This document shows, piece after piece, positions 36,574-47,900 of a DNA stretch of 64,000 nucleotides. The stretch is from CAWARU01 sp963784575. GTDB lineage: Bacteria > Pseudomonadota > Gammaproteobacteria > UBA6186 > Azoamicaceae. Every line of letters starts with the position of its first letter. Within the stretch, counting starts at the first letter, position 1. The translations under genes and the position numbers were made by a program. The notes under the pieces are model-generated. The model had not been told where the DNA came from, ran no database searches, and was given only the letters and a program-made list of their open reading frames with translations. The stretch is from NCBI GenBank assembly GCA_963784575.1, contig CAWARU010000001.1, forward strand, positions 1,054,001 to 1,118,000, given 5' to 3'.

Positions 36574-37356
36574 GTGAAGTCGGGAAGATATTGGAGAAAT
36601 GTAAGTCCATTACAAGCAGCAGCATTATGTGGAGATAATTTCTTAGTAATTAACTTATTATCTTACATAGCAGATAATAATTCCCTACGATTAGTCGCTG
36701 CAAAACAATTGGAAGAAGTTTTGAATAGAACTACTAAAATCCGTGAAGAACTTGCCAAGAAGGAAAAAAAGAGTGCTGCAGATGAGCACTGCAATCTTGA
36801 TAGTAAAATAAAACAAAAAAGAACTAAAACAACTTCTGAAGTTTCCCCAGCAGATCATGCTGAGTATCTAGCCCCATTCAAAAAGCTTCTTCATGCTTAT
36901 AACAACTTTATTATAAAACATTCAAGATTATCCGCTAAAGGTAAGTGGGATACCTTAGAAAATCTTTGGGAGAAAATCGGCGATTATCAAAATGAACTAT
37001 CCTCTTATGGTTTACAGGAATTCTTCGACACTAAACGTTTCACACCGCTTCCTGACTTTAAAGTTGAACCTAAAAGAATACCGTGTAACACTATGCTAAA
37101 TATTGGCACAGGAACTTGTAATGTCCTATATAAGGCCGTGTTTTCAGATGCCTCGCTCGGCTGTTTTACCTCGCGAACCTCAACCTCTCGGGATGCACGG
37201 CCGAATATAGCAAGTATTGATGCAGCAGCTATTCAGCATCTTTGTAAAATTCGACCAGCAGAACTCAGAAACATCATTGTTTGTCTACGGACGCCCCAGG
37301 CTGCCATCACCCTCAATACTGAACTCATTCAGCCCACCCTCACTAATCCTATATAA
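36574..37356 (+). pseudogene. 3' part of the IS-interrupted F-box-like/ankyrin-like gene
   Basis: The frame starts at a GTG formed by the IS right end (GTGAAGTCGGG), reads through the second copy of the 440-bp repeat and continues into unique sequence from 37025 (FDTKRFTPLPDFKVEPKRIP) to the natural stop. It supplies the C-terminal 110 residues lost from the 5' part. The insertion plus one repeat is 2421 bp, a multiple of three, so both copies are read in the same phase. Whether the fused GTG start is used is unknown; no ribosome binding site is seen. Confidence 0.8.
36585..37024. repeat. Right copy of the 440-bp direct repeat
   Basis: Begins directly after the IS right end and ends at the point where the gene continues with unique sequence. 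Partner of 34164-34603. Confidence 0.92.
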
Positions 37357-37410
37357 TTCCTATATAATCAGGCCAGACCCGAGAGCAAGTTCTCTAGTGT
37401 TCTATCCACT

Positions 37411-39093
37411 CTATAATTGTGACTTACAAGCCTTAGAGACTGGCGATAATGAGTGGACAGCATGCTCAGAATTAATCCTTCGCCTTAAATATTCTGGACA
37501 GTAAGTGGTAGGAACACCAGAACGGAATACATATAGATATTGCATTGTAACTGAGGCAGTATCTAATGATAATTTATCTCTGACGCATTCTTTGATTGCC
37601 TTAAATTCAAGCATAACTTTTTCATCAAATTCTAAGAAAGCTTCTTTAACGCCTGGCACCAAGATTGTGGGTCCTGCCTTTGACACCACATCAGCCATCC
37701 TTTCGAACCTTTCTCTTTGTTCTTCATCAAATTCATGCCTATGTGTGAAGCACCTGTTAAGTAATAATTTTAGATTTGCTATGGTGAAAAGCCAGGCAGG
37801 TTTGTTGTTTCGAACAAATCTCAGCGCTATTTCACTTTTTGAGAGTTTCCCGACAGTAATATCATTAACCTCCATATTTTTAAGAACTGAAGTCATAGAA
37901 ACTAGAGGTGAAAAAATCATAGAGGTAAAACCCGAGCACCTGGTGCTCGAGGGTAAAACCGGATCAAAACTAAAAGCTGAATCCATGATATCCTCAGTAA
38001 AGAGCTTTGTGTTAAAATTATATCTAAGGTCCCTTTCTTGACAATTGTCATCGAACTGTTTGGTTCTATATTCTGGCAAAACCAGCAAAGCCCCTTCATT
38101 GCATAATATTTCCATAATTCTCAGACATCGTTCTTTACTAACATGATCCCAAGTCATAAATTGTTTTAAAGTGTAAGCAAAACTAGAAGTTTTTAATTCT
38201 TTGTACAATTTCTGCCCACTATGCCACATCTCGATATTCAAATTCAGTATGTTTGCACCAAATTTTAATAATTGATAGATTGCAGCAGGTTTGTAGCCAG
38301 CGGATGATGCACAAACTAAAATTGAGAAACGATGAATATTTGGATTGCAGCCCATCTCAAGTAAGATTTGGGCTATACCCTGCCGATCCTCGGAATGCAA
38401 GTCAGTATTCACATATAAGTAAATAGCGTAATCTAACGCATAGGGCGATCTATTATCCAACATATAGGACGAACTATATAAATGACCGAAAACTCCTCCC
38501 GGCCAGCTCGCATCGCATAAATCTTTTTTGCTGCGCTGAAGAATATACTTGAAAAACACGATATCCTCTAACTTTATGGCAGTAATCAACAAGCATGTAT
38601 CACAGACATTGAAAAATTCATCTTCTTGTATTTCGAATATTTTTCTGAATATATCTTTTTTGAGTGATCTTTCGATCAGCTGAAACGTAGAATCTAATGA
38701 TTCAACAGCATTAAGAAATAAAATAATAAAACTATCAAAGACTTCTCGACGGGCCAATTGATAAAGAAACATTGGCAAAAAGGGCATTAGGCCGATTGGA
38801 AAATGGTCTATTGAGTATATAAAACCAAATGGGTGATCTTCCCCATAATACTTTTGTGATAAACTTAAACCATAAGTAGATTTTTCTTGATTAATCTTCC
38901 CCTCTAAGATAAATTCTAGAAGTTTCTTAATTTGTTGCTTAATTTGTTCATTGACACAATGCTTAAATTTTGGATCGAATCTCGGGTCAAGTTTCGGATC
39001 GAACCACACGGTGTTTAACCAATCTTGGCTGATTTGATCAAATTCATTTTTCATTTTAATTTCAGGTGGAACAAGGGGTAATGATGTACTCAT
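37411..39093 (-). CDS. Ankyrin-like solenoid protein, unknown function
   Basis: 560 residues from the ATG at 39093, with GGATAAG upstream; an in-frame TTG at 39105 is less likely. The middle third has ankyrin-like pairs: TCLLITAIKLEDIVFFKYIL, RSPYALDYAIYLYVN followed by QGIAQILLEMGCNPNIH, and KPAAIYQLLKFGANILN. Flanking regions are helical and unassigned. No signal peptide. Ankyrin proteins of Legionella and Coxiella are frequent type IV effectors that bind host proteins, so this is a reasonable candidate, but the repeats are too degenerate to be certain. Its 3' end is 54 bp from the IS-disrupted gene. Confidence 0.8.
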   Translation of the reverse strand: MSTSLPLVPPEIKMKNEFDQISQDWLNTVWFDPKLDPRFDPKFKHCVNEQIKQQIKKLLEFILEGKINQEKSTYGLSLSQKYYGEDHPFGFIYSIDHFPIGLMPFLPMFLYQLARREVFDSFIILFLNAVESLDSTFQLIERSLKKDIFRKIFEIQEDEFFNVCDTCLLITAIKLEDIVFFKYILQRSKKDLCDASWPGGVFGHLYSSSYMLDNRSPYALDYAIYLYVNTDLHSEDRQGIAQILLEMGCNPNIHRFSILVCASSAGYKPAAIYQLLKFGANILNLNIEMWHSGQKLYKELKTSSFAYTLKQFMTWDHVSKERCLRIMEILCNEGALLVLPEYRTKQFDDNCQERDLRYNFNTKLFTEDIMDSAFSFDPVLPSSTRCSGFTSMIFSPLVSMTSVLKNMEVNDITVGKLSKSEIALRFVRNNKPAWLFTIANLKLLLNRCFTHRHEFDEEQRERFERMADVVSKAGPTILVPGVKEAFLEFDEKVMLEFKAIKECVRDKLSLDTASVTMQYLYVFRSGVPTTYCPEYLRRRINSEHAVHSLSPVSKACKSQL

Positions 39094-39281
39094 GATCTTA
39101 TCCAAAAGCTTTCATTAACTTAAATTACAATAATAATATTTGTACTAGCATAATACGGGTAAAATGTGACACAATACAAGTCATTGTTCTAGAACATTAT
39201 GAACTTTTTCAAGCTATAATTGGTCAAAAAATTATAAATTATATAGAAATAATGATTATTATTTATCTATTGGAGGTTCAA

Positions 39282-39341
39282 ATGTCTTCTAATTCGAATA
39301 ATTCAAAATTATTAGTAGATACACTGAATCACAGTAAATAG
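39282..39341 (+). CDS. Possible 19-residue leader peptide
   Basis: A short frame (MSSNSNNSKLLVDTLNHSK) starts 6 bases after TTGGAGG, the best ribosome binding site nearby. Its stop codon is part of TAGGTGG, which serves as binding site for the FAD monooxygenase gene at 39349. The arrangement fits a translated leader coupled to the main gene, or the relic of a longer gene. Confidence 0.4.
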   Translation: MSSNSNNSKLLVDTLNHSK

Positions 39342-39348
39342 GTGGTTT

Positions 39349-41802
39349 ATGGCAACATCACATTTAACGCATCCTGAAGGCATTACTCCTGTGTCGTCCC
39401 CTAAGAAGCCGACCGTAGTGATTGCTGGAATGGGACCTGGAGGGCTTGTTGCTGCCTTGGAGGCTTTGCAAAAGGGTCATAAAGTCATTGTTTTTGATCC
39501 CCGAGGTGAGCATTTTACCAGAGTACAGCGAGTTGGATTAACAGAGGATCTTTATAAGTATGTTTGTAGTTTATGTGATTCGAAAGATCCTAAGGACATT
39601 GATTTCTTAGCAAGTATAAAGTATGAGCCCACCCTCAAAAAAGATGCCTATCGAGTTGAAATAGACACCCTCCAAGCCTTCCTGTTTCGAAAAATGAAGC
39701 AGAGAATGGCAGAACCAGGCCATGAAGGAGAACTCAGAATTGGATCAGCTCATGAAATTGTGGGTTTTGATTTGTCAGATAAAACCAAGAATAAAATAAA
39801 GGTAAAGAGAAAGGAAGGAGAGACAGAACATGAAGAAACCATAGAATTTGATCATTTTGTGGCGGCTGATGGCGCAAAACATGTAATGACTGACAAGCTC
39901 AATGCGGAATTAAAAAGAATTCAGGAACAAGACAAACAGATCCGGCATCAAGATCTTGAAATACAAACTCGACAGGCACCGCATTTCACAGTAAGCCTAC
40001 GAATTAAGCAGCCCCCAGTAAAACCTGGTGAATCACCGAAAAAAACTCAAAGCTTAAAAGTAATTTCACGCGATATAATGATTAAAGATCTTCAGCAGTT
40101 CAAGGGATTGGGTTGGGAGGAGTCCTATCCTCCAAAAGGTTATGCTTTTACCAGCGTAGAGGGCGATCGATGTATGGTTTCAGGAGAAATACCGCAGGCG
40201 ATTTTAGATATCACCAAACCTAGACCCGGGGAATCAAAAGAAGAGATTGAAAGGAATTATCTTCAAAGGCTTCGAGAACAGCAAGAGAAGCTGGTAGAAT
40301 GGGGTAAACTCCTCATGAAACATAAATTTGGAGTTCGAGATGCCGATACAATTCTCGAATGGGATACTGTTCCTAAAGGTGGCCCTGAATCAGAAAAAGA
40401 AAATCAACTCAGAGCAACCGCCTTTGAAGTGGTTGTCCGCTACACAGAAACGCCGGCTGTTCGCCTGAATGGCAATGGCTCTTTTGTTTCTATAGGTGAC
40501 GCCGCATTATCTCCTAATTTTAATCTTGGACATGGTGCCAACGATGCCATAAAAGATGGGTTGTCTGTTGCAAGCCATCTTAATATAACACAGGAAGGCT
40601 TATCAATTTTTGACATAAAGAGTTACCTTGCAGAAAGAACACAACGCAAAGAGAATGTAAAAAGTGATATGATGAGTGGTTTTCAAGAAGACATAGCAAC
40701 CTATGAAAGGATGAAAAGGCAATATGCTCTCGCGATGAAACAACATTTGATCGGATCTGATACAGAATATTTCTTTGGCGGCGGCATCAAAAAAAGAAAA
40801 ACTGTAGGATTTGGAGAATATCTTTTAAGTCTTGGCAAACCCTTAGAAGCTTATGATGAGACTATGGCTGCAAAACGCCAGGAATTTGAAAATTATCTAA
40901 ATGCAATAAAAGACCAACCCTCTGTAGATCCAGACGATGCTTATAATCGAGTCGAAGCATATGCCATTGCCATTACCAATTCCATAGACAAGATCCCAGA
41001 GGGTAAGATTCGAGTCGAAATTGAAAAAACAAAGGATGAAATAATAAGGCTAAGACAAGCAAATACCGGCTTTTTTAGATCTGCCCTAGAATGGCTCGCT
41101 GCAAGAAGTGAGTTTTTTGCAAGACAGCGAGCAAATATAATCGGTAGAGAATCAACTGAAATCAAAACATTAGAAGAAAGGCAACAAGATCTTGAGGAAA
41201 AATTAAAACAAGAGCTAGCAAAATCGAAGGAAAAAGTGCCGGCTGAAACCAAAACAGCGCTTATAAAGCAATCGCCTATTATATATGGATATCATAAAGT
41301 CCAAGAAATGGCGAAGAAAACCCCGCCTGTATCACAGCCTTCAGTGCCCTCGGCTTCAATTCCTACTGCTCAAACAGCAAAAACTGCTGCGCCTTCAGCA
41401 CCCTCTGGAACCTTTGTGGGCGCTACTGCCTTTGTGGGTGCTACTGCGATCTCAATACCTGTCAATCAAATCCCCTTAGCAAAACCGATCGATCCTCAAA
41501 GCCAAAGCATACCATCTGCAATACCAATCAATCCACAGATACCTGCGGCAATTCCTGTCAATCTACAAATACCTGCTGCAATTCCTGTAGAACCCCAGCA
41601 GAAGCCCCTAGCGGGACTACAAACTTCACAGACTCCTGCAGTGATAACCCATAGAGGCGAAGAAACACATGCTCCTGTCATATTTTCATCGCCAACAGAA
41701 AAACCTGATGCCAAAGAAAAAGATCGAAAAATTGCTGTTTCTCAGCAGGAGACACCTCCTGAACCCCCGTCATCTTCGCACCACTCCCCGGATCATCCTT
41801 AA
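39349..41802 (+). CDS. FAD-dependent monooxygenase-like protein with coiled-coil and proline-rich tail
   Basis: 817 residues. Residues about 22-60 show the FAD-binding Rossmann motif (VVIAGMGPGGLVAALEAL, then KVIVFDPR) and residues about 378-400 the second FAD motif (SIGDAALSPNFNLGHGAND). This is the class A flavoprotein hydroxylase plan; the RVQRVGL segment after strand 2 recalls MICAL-type enzymes. Residues about 540-650 are coiled coil. From about 660 onward a low-complexity tail carries repeats of IPxAIPxNPQ type. Such tails are not found in housekeeping hydroxylases. Substrate unknown; action on a host protein such as actin is speculation. Confidence 0.88.
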   Translation: MATSHLTHPEGITPVSSPKKPTVVIAGMGPGGLVAALEALQKGHKVIVFDPRGEHFTRVQRVGLTEDLYKYVCSLCDSKDPKDIDFLASIKYEPTLKKDAYRVEIDTLQAFLFRKMKQRMAEPGHEGELRIGSAHEIVGFDLSDKTKNKIKVKRKEGETEHEETIEFDHFVAADGAKHVMTDKLNAELKRIQEQDKQIRHQDLEIQTRQAPHFTVSLRIKQPPVKPGESPKKTQSLKVISRDIMIKDLQQFKGLGWEESYPPKGYAFTSVEGDRCMVSGEIPQAILDITKPRPGESKEEIERNYLQRLREQQEKLVEWGKLLMKHKFGVRDADTILEWDTVPKGGPESEKENQLRATAFEVVVRYTETPAVRLNGNGSFVSIGDAALSPNFNLGHGANDAIKDGLSVASHLNITQEGLSIFDIKSYLAERTQRKENVKSDMMSGFQEDIATYERMKRQYALAMKQHLIGSDTEYFFGGGIKKRKTVGFGEYLLSLGKPLEAYDETMAAKRQEFENYLNAIKDQPSVDPDDAYNRVEAYAIAITNSIDKIPEGKIRVEIEKTKDEIIRLRQANTGFFRSALEWLAARSEFFARQRANIIGRESTEIKTLEERQQDLEEKLKQELAKSKEKVPAETKTALIKQSPIIYGYHKVQEMAKKTPPVSQPSVPSASIPTAQTAKTAAPSAPSGTFVGATAFVGATAISIPVNQIPLAKPIDPQSQSIPSAIPINPQIPAAIPVNLQIPAAIPVEPQQKPLAGLQTSQTPAVITHRGEETHAPVIFSSPTEKPDAKEKDRKIAVSQQETPPEPPSSSHHSPDHP

Positions 41803-41907
41803 TAGCGTTATACCCTAAATACTCCGATAATTAGCGTATTCTTGGCATTGCAAAAAAGGGTTCCCTATACCAATGGAAGTAACACATTGAAAGCCAAGAA
41901 GAGGTTA

Positions 41908-44900
41908 TTAAGGCTTATGCTTGCCAGGTTTCTGTTCTGTTATCAGTTTTGGTGATTCTGGTATTTTAGACATCGAAGTAATGTTAAAGAATTTTGCAGC
42001 GTCTTTGAGATGCGCTTCAGCAGACATTGACAGTGTGAGAAAGATACTAAATGTCTTGTCTTTTGATGAGGGTAAGAGCTTGTTCTCTCTGGTAATGTAT
42101 TTTACCTTGCCATTCTTTTCTATTTTCTTTGAATAATTTGCATCAAAAGCTGCTTTCAGTCCCTTCAGATCATTTTTTAAACCAGCTTTTAGATTCTTCA
42201 TTTCTTCGCGAGTGGCATCGGATTTATTGAAAGACAAGGATGAAGATACAGAATAAGGTACTGAATCCAGATCTTTTAAGACTTTTTCTAACTGCACAAT
42301 TTTGTTATCGATCAGAGTAGCTTCCATCCTGCGGTGTCGTATCATATAGTTTTGGTATTCTTTCTTGAATTCTTGCAAAAGGCCAAATCTTAACATGAGA
42401 AAGCTCTGCTCTTGCCCTGGATAAAGATTTTTTTCGCGTCCAAGAATCTGACAAAAATGCTGGAGATCCAGGATATTTTTCAAGCTATGTTCTTGCTCAG
42501 AGAAAAATTTTCTTCCCTTGTTTGGGGCTCTACCAGAATAGTCTAGATCCTGTGCATAAATATCCAAAAGTTTTTCGACGCTCTCCTTGATATAAACATC
42601 ACCGGAACTGAGCTCTCGCCTCCATGACAGTTTTCGAGCAGCTGCGATTTTGCTATATAACTCGTAATTGGTTTTAGTGACATACTTGGAGTTCATCATT
42701 GCAACAAACTCTGGTGAGGGACTACGATGGAGAGAAGATCTGCCATCAGAGTAGAGGATTTTAAATACTTTTGGATCGTAATTCTTGAGCGCGAATGACA
42801 GTAAATTTGCATCAAATCCCTCGATATAAAGAGGTTCCTTCAGCAATCTTTCAAGTATTTTGGCATCCTTGTTCAAAATACACTGTTGTAGCACAGTCAA
42901 TTCTGAATTGGGTATGGGTTTCTGCAATACCTCAATGATAAAACCTTGTCCATAGCTTTTCCTGAGCTTAGATAAGACACTATCGAAGACCTCATAATTG
43001 TGCACCTTTAATGCTTGGAATAGAGTCATATAATCGGATATACTGCTTGCATATTGCGCTTTAAAATCTTCAATGACTTTTTTCTTAAATTGCTGGAAGT
43101 GCTTTCTCTGTTCTTTAAAATTCTCGAGAATTATTCTGTCAAGAAAGTTCAATTTATCCTCTGTAGCCTCATGAATCCACTCTAGATTATCCTGCTTTAG
43201 AAGCTGGTCAAGATCGCCATCGAAATATTGAATTTGTTCCAAGAGATTCTTGTAGTCTGGATGATCAATATCAGACTTTGTCCCGGTCAATATTGCATTA
43301 TGGGGGGTGACAATCCATGCATTATAGCCTTGTTCTACAAGCTCCTTGCCACGTTTTTCAATATAATCTTGAAATTCCTGAGCTTCATCTTGTGTGATGA
43401 TCAAAGCTTTGAGTTTCCTATTTGGAGGTTCCTCTATTACTAGAAAAAAATCAACCGGTTTCATGCCCAACAACATATATTCTTGATTAAATCCGCTCAT
43501 TGACATATAGTTATCAGTGACAAAGAGATTCCTACTAAAGCGCCAATTCTTAACATGTTCTTTAGGGCATGATTGTAACATTTCATTCAACGAATAGAGA
43601 CGTCGATGGACTGAATCTACTCCATTTGTTAGTGGATTCCATTGGAATTTAAGGGGAAATTTGCCATCCCAAGAAGTATGACCCGAAATATATTCTAATC
43701 TCCCTTTTCTTTGAATAGTTTCTCTTAAAAGTTCTTGTTCCTTCTCCTTTTCTTTTTCTTTTACTGTCTCACGTTCGCGCATTACTTCGAAAGTAGCTTC
43801 CTCGCCCTGCTTCGGAACATACTTGTACTTTGGCAGACAAATTTGCAGTGCTTTCTTTTCAATAACCTGCAGTCCAGCCTCAATTTTTGAGCATTCACCT
43901 GCAATGAATTCTTTTATTAAAGCATTTTTGGTTCCACCCGCGTCCTGATAGGCATGCTCCATTAATTTCTTGAAGCGACCCATTACTTCCTCATGAAGAT
44001 TTTTCAGCAAAGTTTTGATATCCAGTTCTTGTTCACAATCTTTGAATCTCTGATAAGGATCATCCGTCACACTTGATATAAAAACATCAGAAAATGCTTT
44101 GACTAGCCGTGATTTTTCTTCGGTATCTTTTGCCACATAAATGAGATTCAGTAAATGTTCTCTCGTTAAATGATTCATTTTGGCCAAGCTGGCACGAAGA
44201 TTGAGATCGGATAAGAGATTGGTTTGGTTCGATTCAGTAAAAAGAAGTAGATCTTGTATGCCAAATCCACCCTTATCCTTCACTGAAACCAGTTCTGGAG
44301 GGACTATAAATTCAACGGTCTGCTTGCCAGAAAAATCACGCAATCGCATGACACCTTGGAGCAGATCGCGGCTTTTCGTGTTCTGACTTACGGTTGTGAC
44401 AGCAATTGCATCGACCATTTGTTTGATATCAGTTCCTGTAGTATGACGTTGATCATAATAGGTAAAGCAGTGTTCTGGTGTAGCTCCTGTTTTTTCAAAT
44501 ATAAGGTTTGGATCAGTGCCACCGATTACAATGCGTTGATAAGGTTTAGATTTAAGAGACAGTGCGCACAATTCATTCAATTTGTCATCAAAATAGAGGA
44601 TATGATGGATCGCATTGTCTTTTATTTGACTAAACGCATCCGCGAGTAATGTGGCCATTTGCAGATTAGATTTTTTCTTAAATAAAGCACCTATGTCTAT
44701 TAAGGCATGTATTTGCGAGATCTTTGGATTATGGATGATATGCTGCATAATTAATTCTGATTCCTGTTTCGTTTTAATGGCAGTGATGCTGGGATCTTTA
44801 TCTAGCAATAAATTTGCCGTCTGACCATCCGTTCCAAGACCTTTTTCGCGTTTGAATTGCAGAGAATCCAGATGGCAATCTGCATTCCAAGGAGTACCAG

Positions 44901-47900
44901 TCATGCCCTGCACTGAGCGAAATTGACTGACATGATTAAGTGCGTCCGATTGCAAGAAACAGGGATATTTTCTGATATCTGCTAGAACATATTCTAGGGT
45001 TAAATAGTCTCTTGCCTCTTGTTTTGAAGAAAAGATATCCTGGAGCTTTTGCAGATCTTCTTCACTATCAAGCTTAAATCTTGTTAAAGATTCTCCAGTT
45101 AACTTTTTAAACTTTTGAGCTGTTTCAGTGCTCTCCAGTTCAATGGCACCAAAACTTCTTGCGATCTCACTGCTCGAAGCCGATATAAAATCGGTCAGTA
45201 GATTTTTAACCAGCCTAATAGGCACTTTATCGCGTTGTAATTGTAGTTGCAAAGTAAAGTTAATCACCTCAAAAGTTGAACCAAATTCTGATCGTTCATT
45301 TGGTGTATTGCTAGCGATATACGGAATCGCAAGCTCTCGATTTCCCCTGTATGATTTACTTCTTGGGAAGCCATAATGCTCATTTACCTTGCGATTCAAA
45401 GTGATTTTCAAGAGTTCAAGTTCACCTCTACATAAGGCAATCTTTTGTTTGGCTTCATCAACAGACTTCAAGACAAAGTTTGGGATGGTCTTGGTCTCAT
45501 TCAGAAGATAGTCTCTCAAGATTTTACGATTTTCTGCTGATATACCTTGAACGATTCGATACAGTGGACTATTCTCATCCTCCATGAATGCTGTCGCAAG
45601 CTTTTGCTTGACTTCATCCCATTCCAAACCAGAGGAGAACTCTCGCTTGCCTAGCATGATGTCTTCCAGTGTGGATGTGCCACCACTTTTGAGTGTTATA
45701 GTGATCTTTGGAAAGAGACGATAGATTTTCTGTATTGTGCTCAGAATTTCTTTAGAGACTGTAGTAGATTCACCCAAGGTATAGTTGAGTTCTCGCTTTG
45801 GATCAAGCACCGTGTCGCATTCATCTATGAGAACATCACCTTGCTCCTTAAAAATTCTTAAGATCCTTTCTAGATACTCGATTTTTTTACCTGTCTCCCC
45901 CTGCCTTAACAATTCAAGATATTTTAACTGCAAGGCTTGAACAGATTCAGCAGTAACAATCAAATATTCTTGACGACTCATGATATTTTCGAGCTCATCA
46001 CACCAGGATTGCAGATTGCTTTCACTGCAATTGCTTTGGCGATCAAATTTCCATGGGTGTCCTTGTACACCGAATAGCCTCATGGTACTGGAAGCAAGAT
46101 CCTGTGAAGTCGTCTCAAACAAGCCTTCAGGTACTTCAATGATGGATAAATTTCTACCATTGGCTTTCATCAATGCCAACAATGGCATCAACACTTTGGA
46201 TTTTCCGGCAGCCATGATCATTTGGATAACTTCTTGATTAAATCCTTCTCCTTTTCTTTCCAAAAACGTCTCTAAATTTTCGATTTGATCTTTGCGAAGA
46301 AGCTTGTCATCATAGTATTCAAAAACCAAAAGTTCGGGATTTTTAACGGCGTTATAATGGCGTTTTGACTCTAATAAAGTTCCCAGTTGGCTGATACAGG
46401 CGATATATTCTGATTCTCCTTCTTTGCAAATACTAAGCTTGTCTAGTGCCGCCATTACTCGGAGGCGCTTTTGATGCGCTGTGGCTTGGATCAAATAGTC
46501 ATGGATTGCTTGGTAGAGGGTTTCAAGACTCTGTCGATCTAGTTTGCTCATTTTTGCCATTAATTCAGCATCGGCTTTAAGGTAGAGCCAAATCAGGCGT
46601 TCAAATGAGAGAGGCATTATTTCGCCTCCCTTAACACGTGCCAAAGTGTGTGTGGTCGCCCTATCACCAGTTAATGCTTTATTTGCCAATTGCACAATTG
46701 ACTTTTTTCTTGCATCAAGTTCTACTTGCTCTTCGCTCAAAGTATAGTCTTTGTCTTTATGCCATTCTTTATTGAGTATTTTTTTTAGTAAATCTGCTTG
46801 CTCTTTTAAGTTCTTTTGCCCCGTCTTGTTGAGCAACTGCTCCAAGAATTTGAGATAGACCGCCTGTTTAGCACTTCTTGCAGCATTTTTTAACTTTCCT
46901 GATTGCTTGTCAAGTTCATTCCATTTTTGTTCACTGTCTTTAAAATCATATTTCTTACTCAACTCTGCAGCAAGTTTTCTCGCGGACTCAAGTTTTGCAG
47001 CAGTTTGACTATCAATTTTTTCCAAGTCTTCTGCAAATCCTTTTATGCCAAAGTGTTCGAACAAGTATTGTGCTGGCATTGCACTTCTTCTTGATTCAAC
47101 ACTTTCTTTTTCTTCTCTCTCTTTTTCTTCAGTTTTCTTAGTTTCCTTTGCTTGTATATGATAAATTTTTCGACGATCTGCGGCAACTTCAGATTTTCTT
47201 TGAATAGGTTTTGTGATTATAGGCGCTTTAATGGCGCTCAGCAGTTTTATTGGAATAGGAACAAGATTCTTGCCTGCATCTAAAATTGATGTGATAAATT
47301 TATTAATTTTAATGAAATCGGCTGGAATAACGGCTTTGAGTGGATCAGCGGTTCCGGTTGTAGCAGCGGCTACGCTTGCAGCAACTGCATCGGCTTTATA
47401 CTCTGGCCAGTGATTCGCAGGGTATTTAAAGACAAACGCCAATATTTTTGCCAGCTCAAATTGGAACTCTTTGGCGCGATTTAACATTGGATCGGAGTGA
47501 GCTGCCTGTATCAAAATATTATTAACAAATTGTTGTAATTCAGTCCTCTGCTTGCTTCGTGGTGAGCCTGGCTGCACATCAGAGTCTTTAGCAAGTCCAT
47601 ACATTAATAAAAATGATTCCAGAAAACTCTTACAACTATGGGTATTGATAGAATCATGAATAATTGACGAAATGGAAGCAGTAGACAGCGGTTCAGCGGC
47701 AGTCTCAATTAAGTGCAAATCTGGACACTGAATTCCTATTTCAGAGAGTAGCTTTACGATATTTGAATTCAGAGGCAAAGAAAACGAACGTGTTATTTCC
47801 CTGATTTGATCATTGCTCGAAATTCTCTGGTTCTTAAGATGAATTTCTTTTTCTAATTGTAATAAACTCTGGGCCTCTTCTCCTGTCAGTGCTAATTGCT

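Larger units (their letters stand above)
34604..36584 (+). mobile_element. IS1634-family insertion sequence, 1981 bp
   Basis: The ends are the perfect inverted repeat CCCGACTTCA at 34604 and its complement finishing at 36584. One intact transposase lies between. The element is flanked by 440-bp direct repeats of the target gene, so the insertion duplicated a long stretch. With no differences noticed between the repeats, the event is probably recent. Confidence 0.92.
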
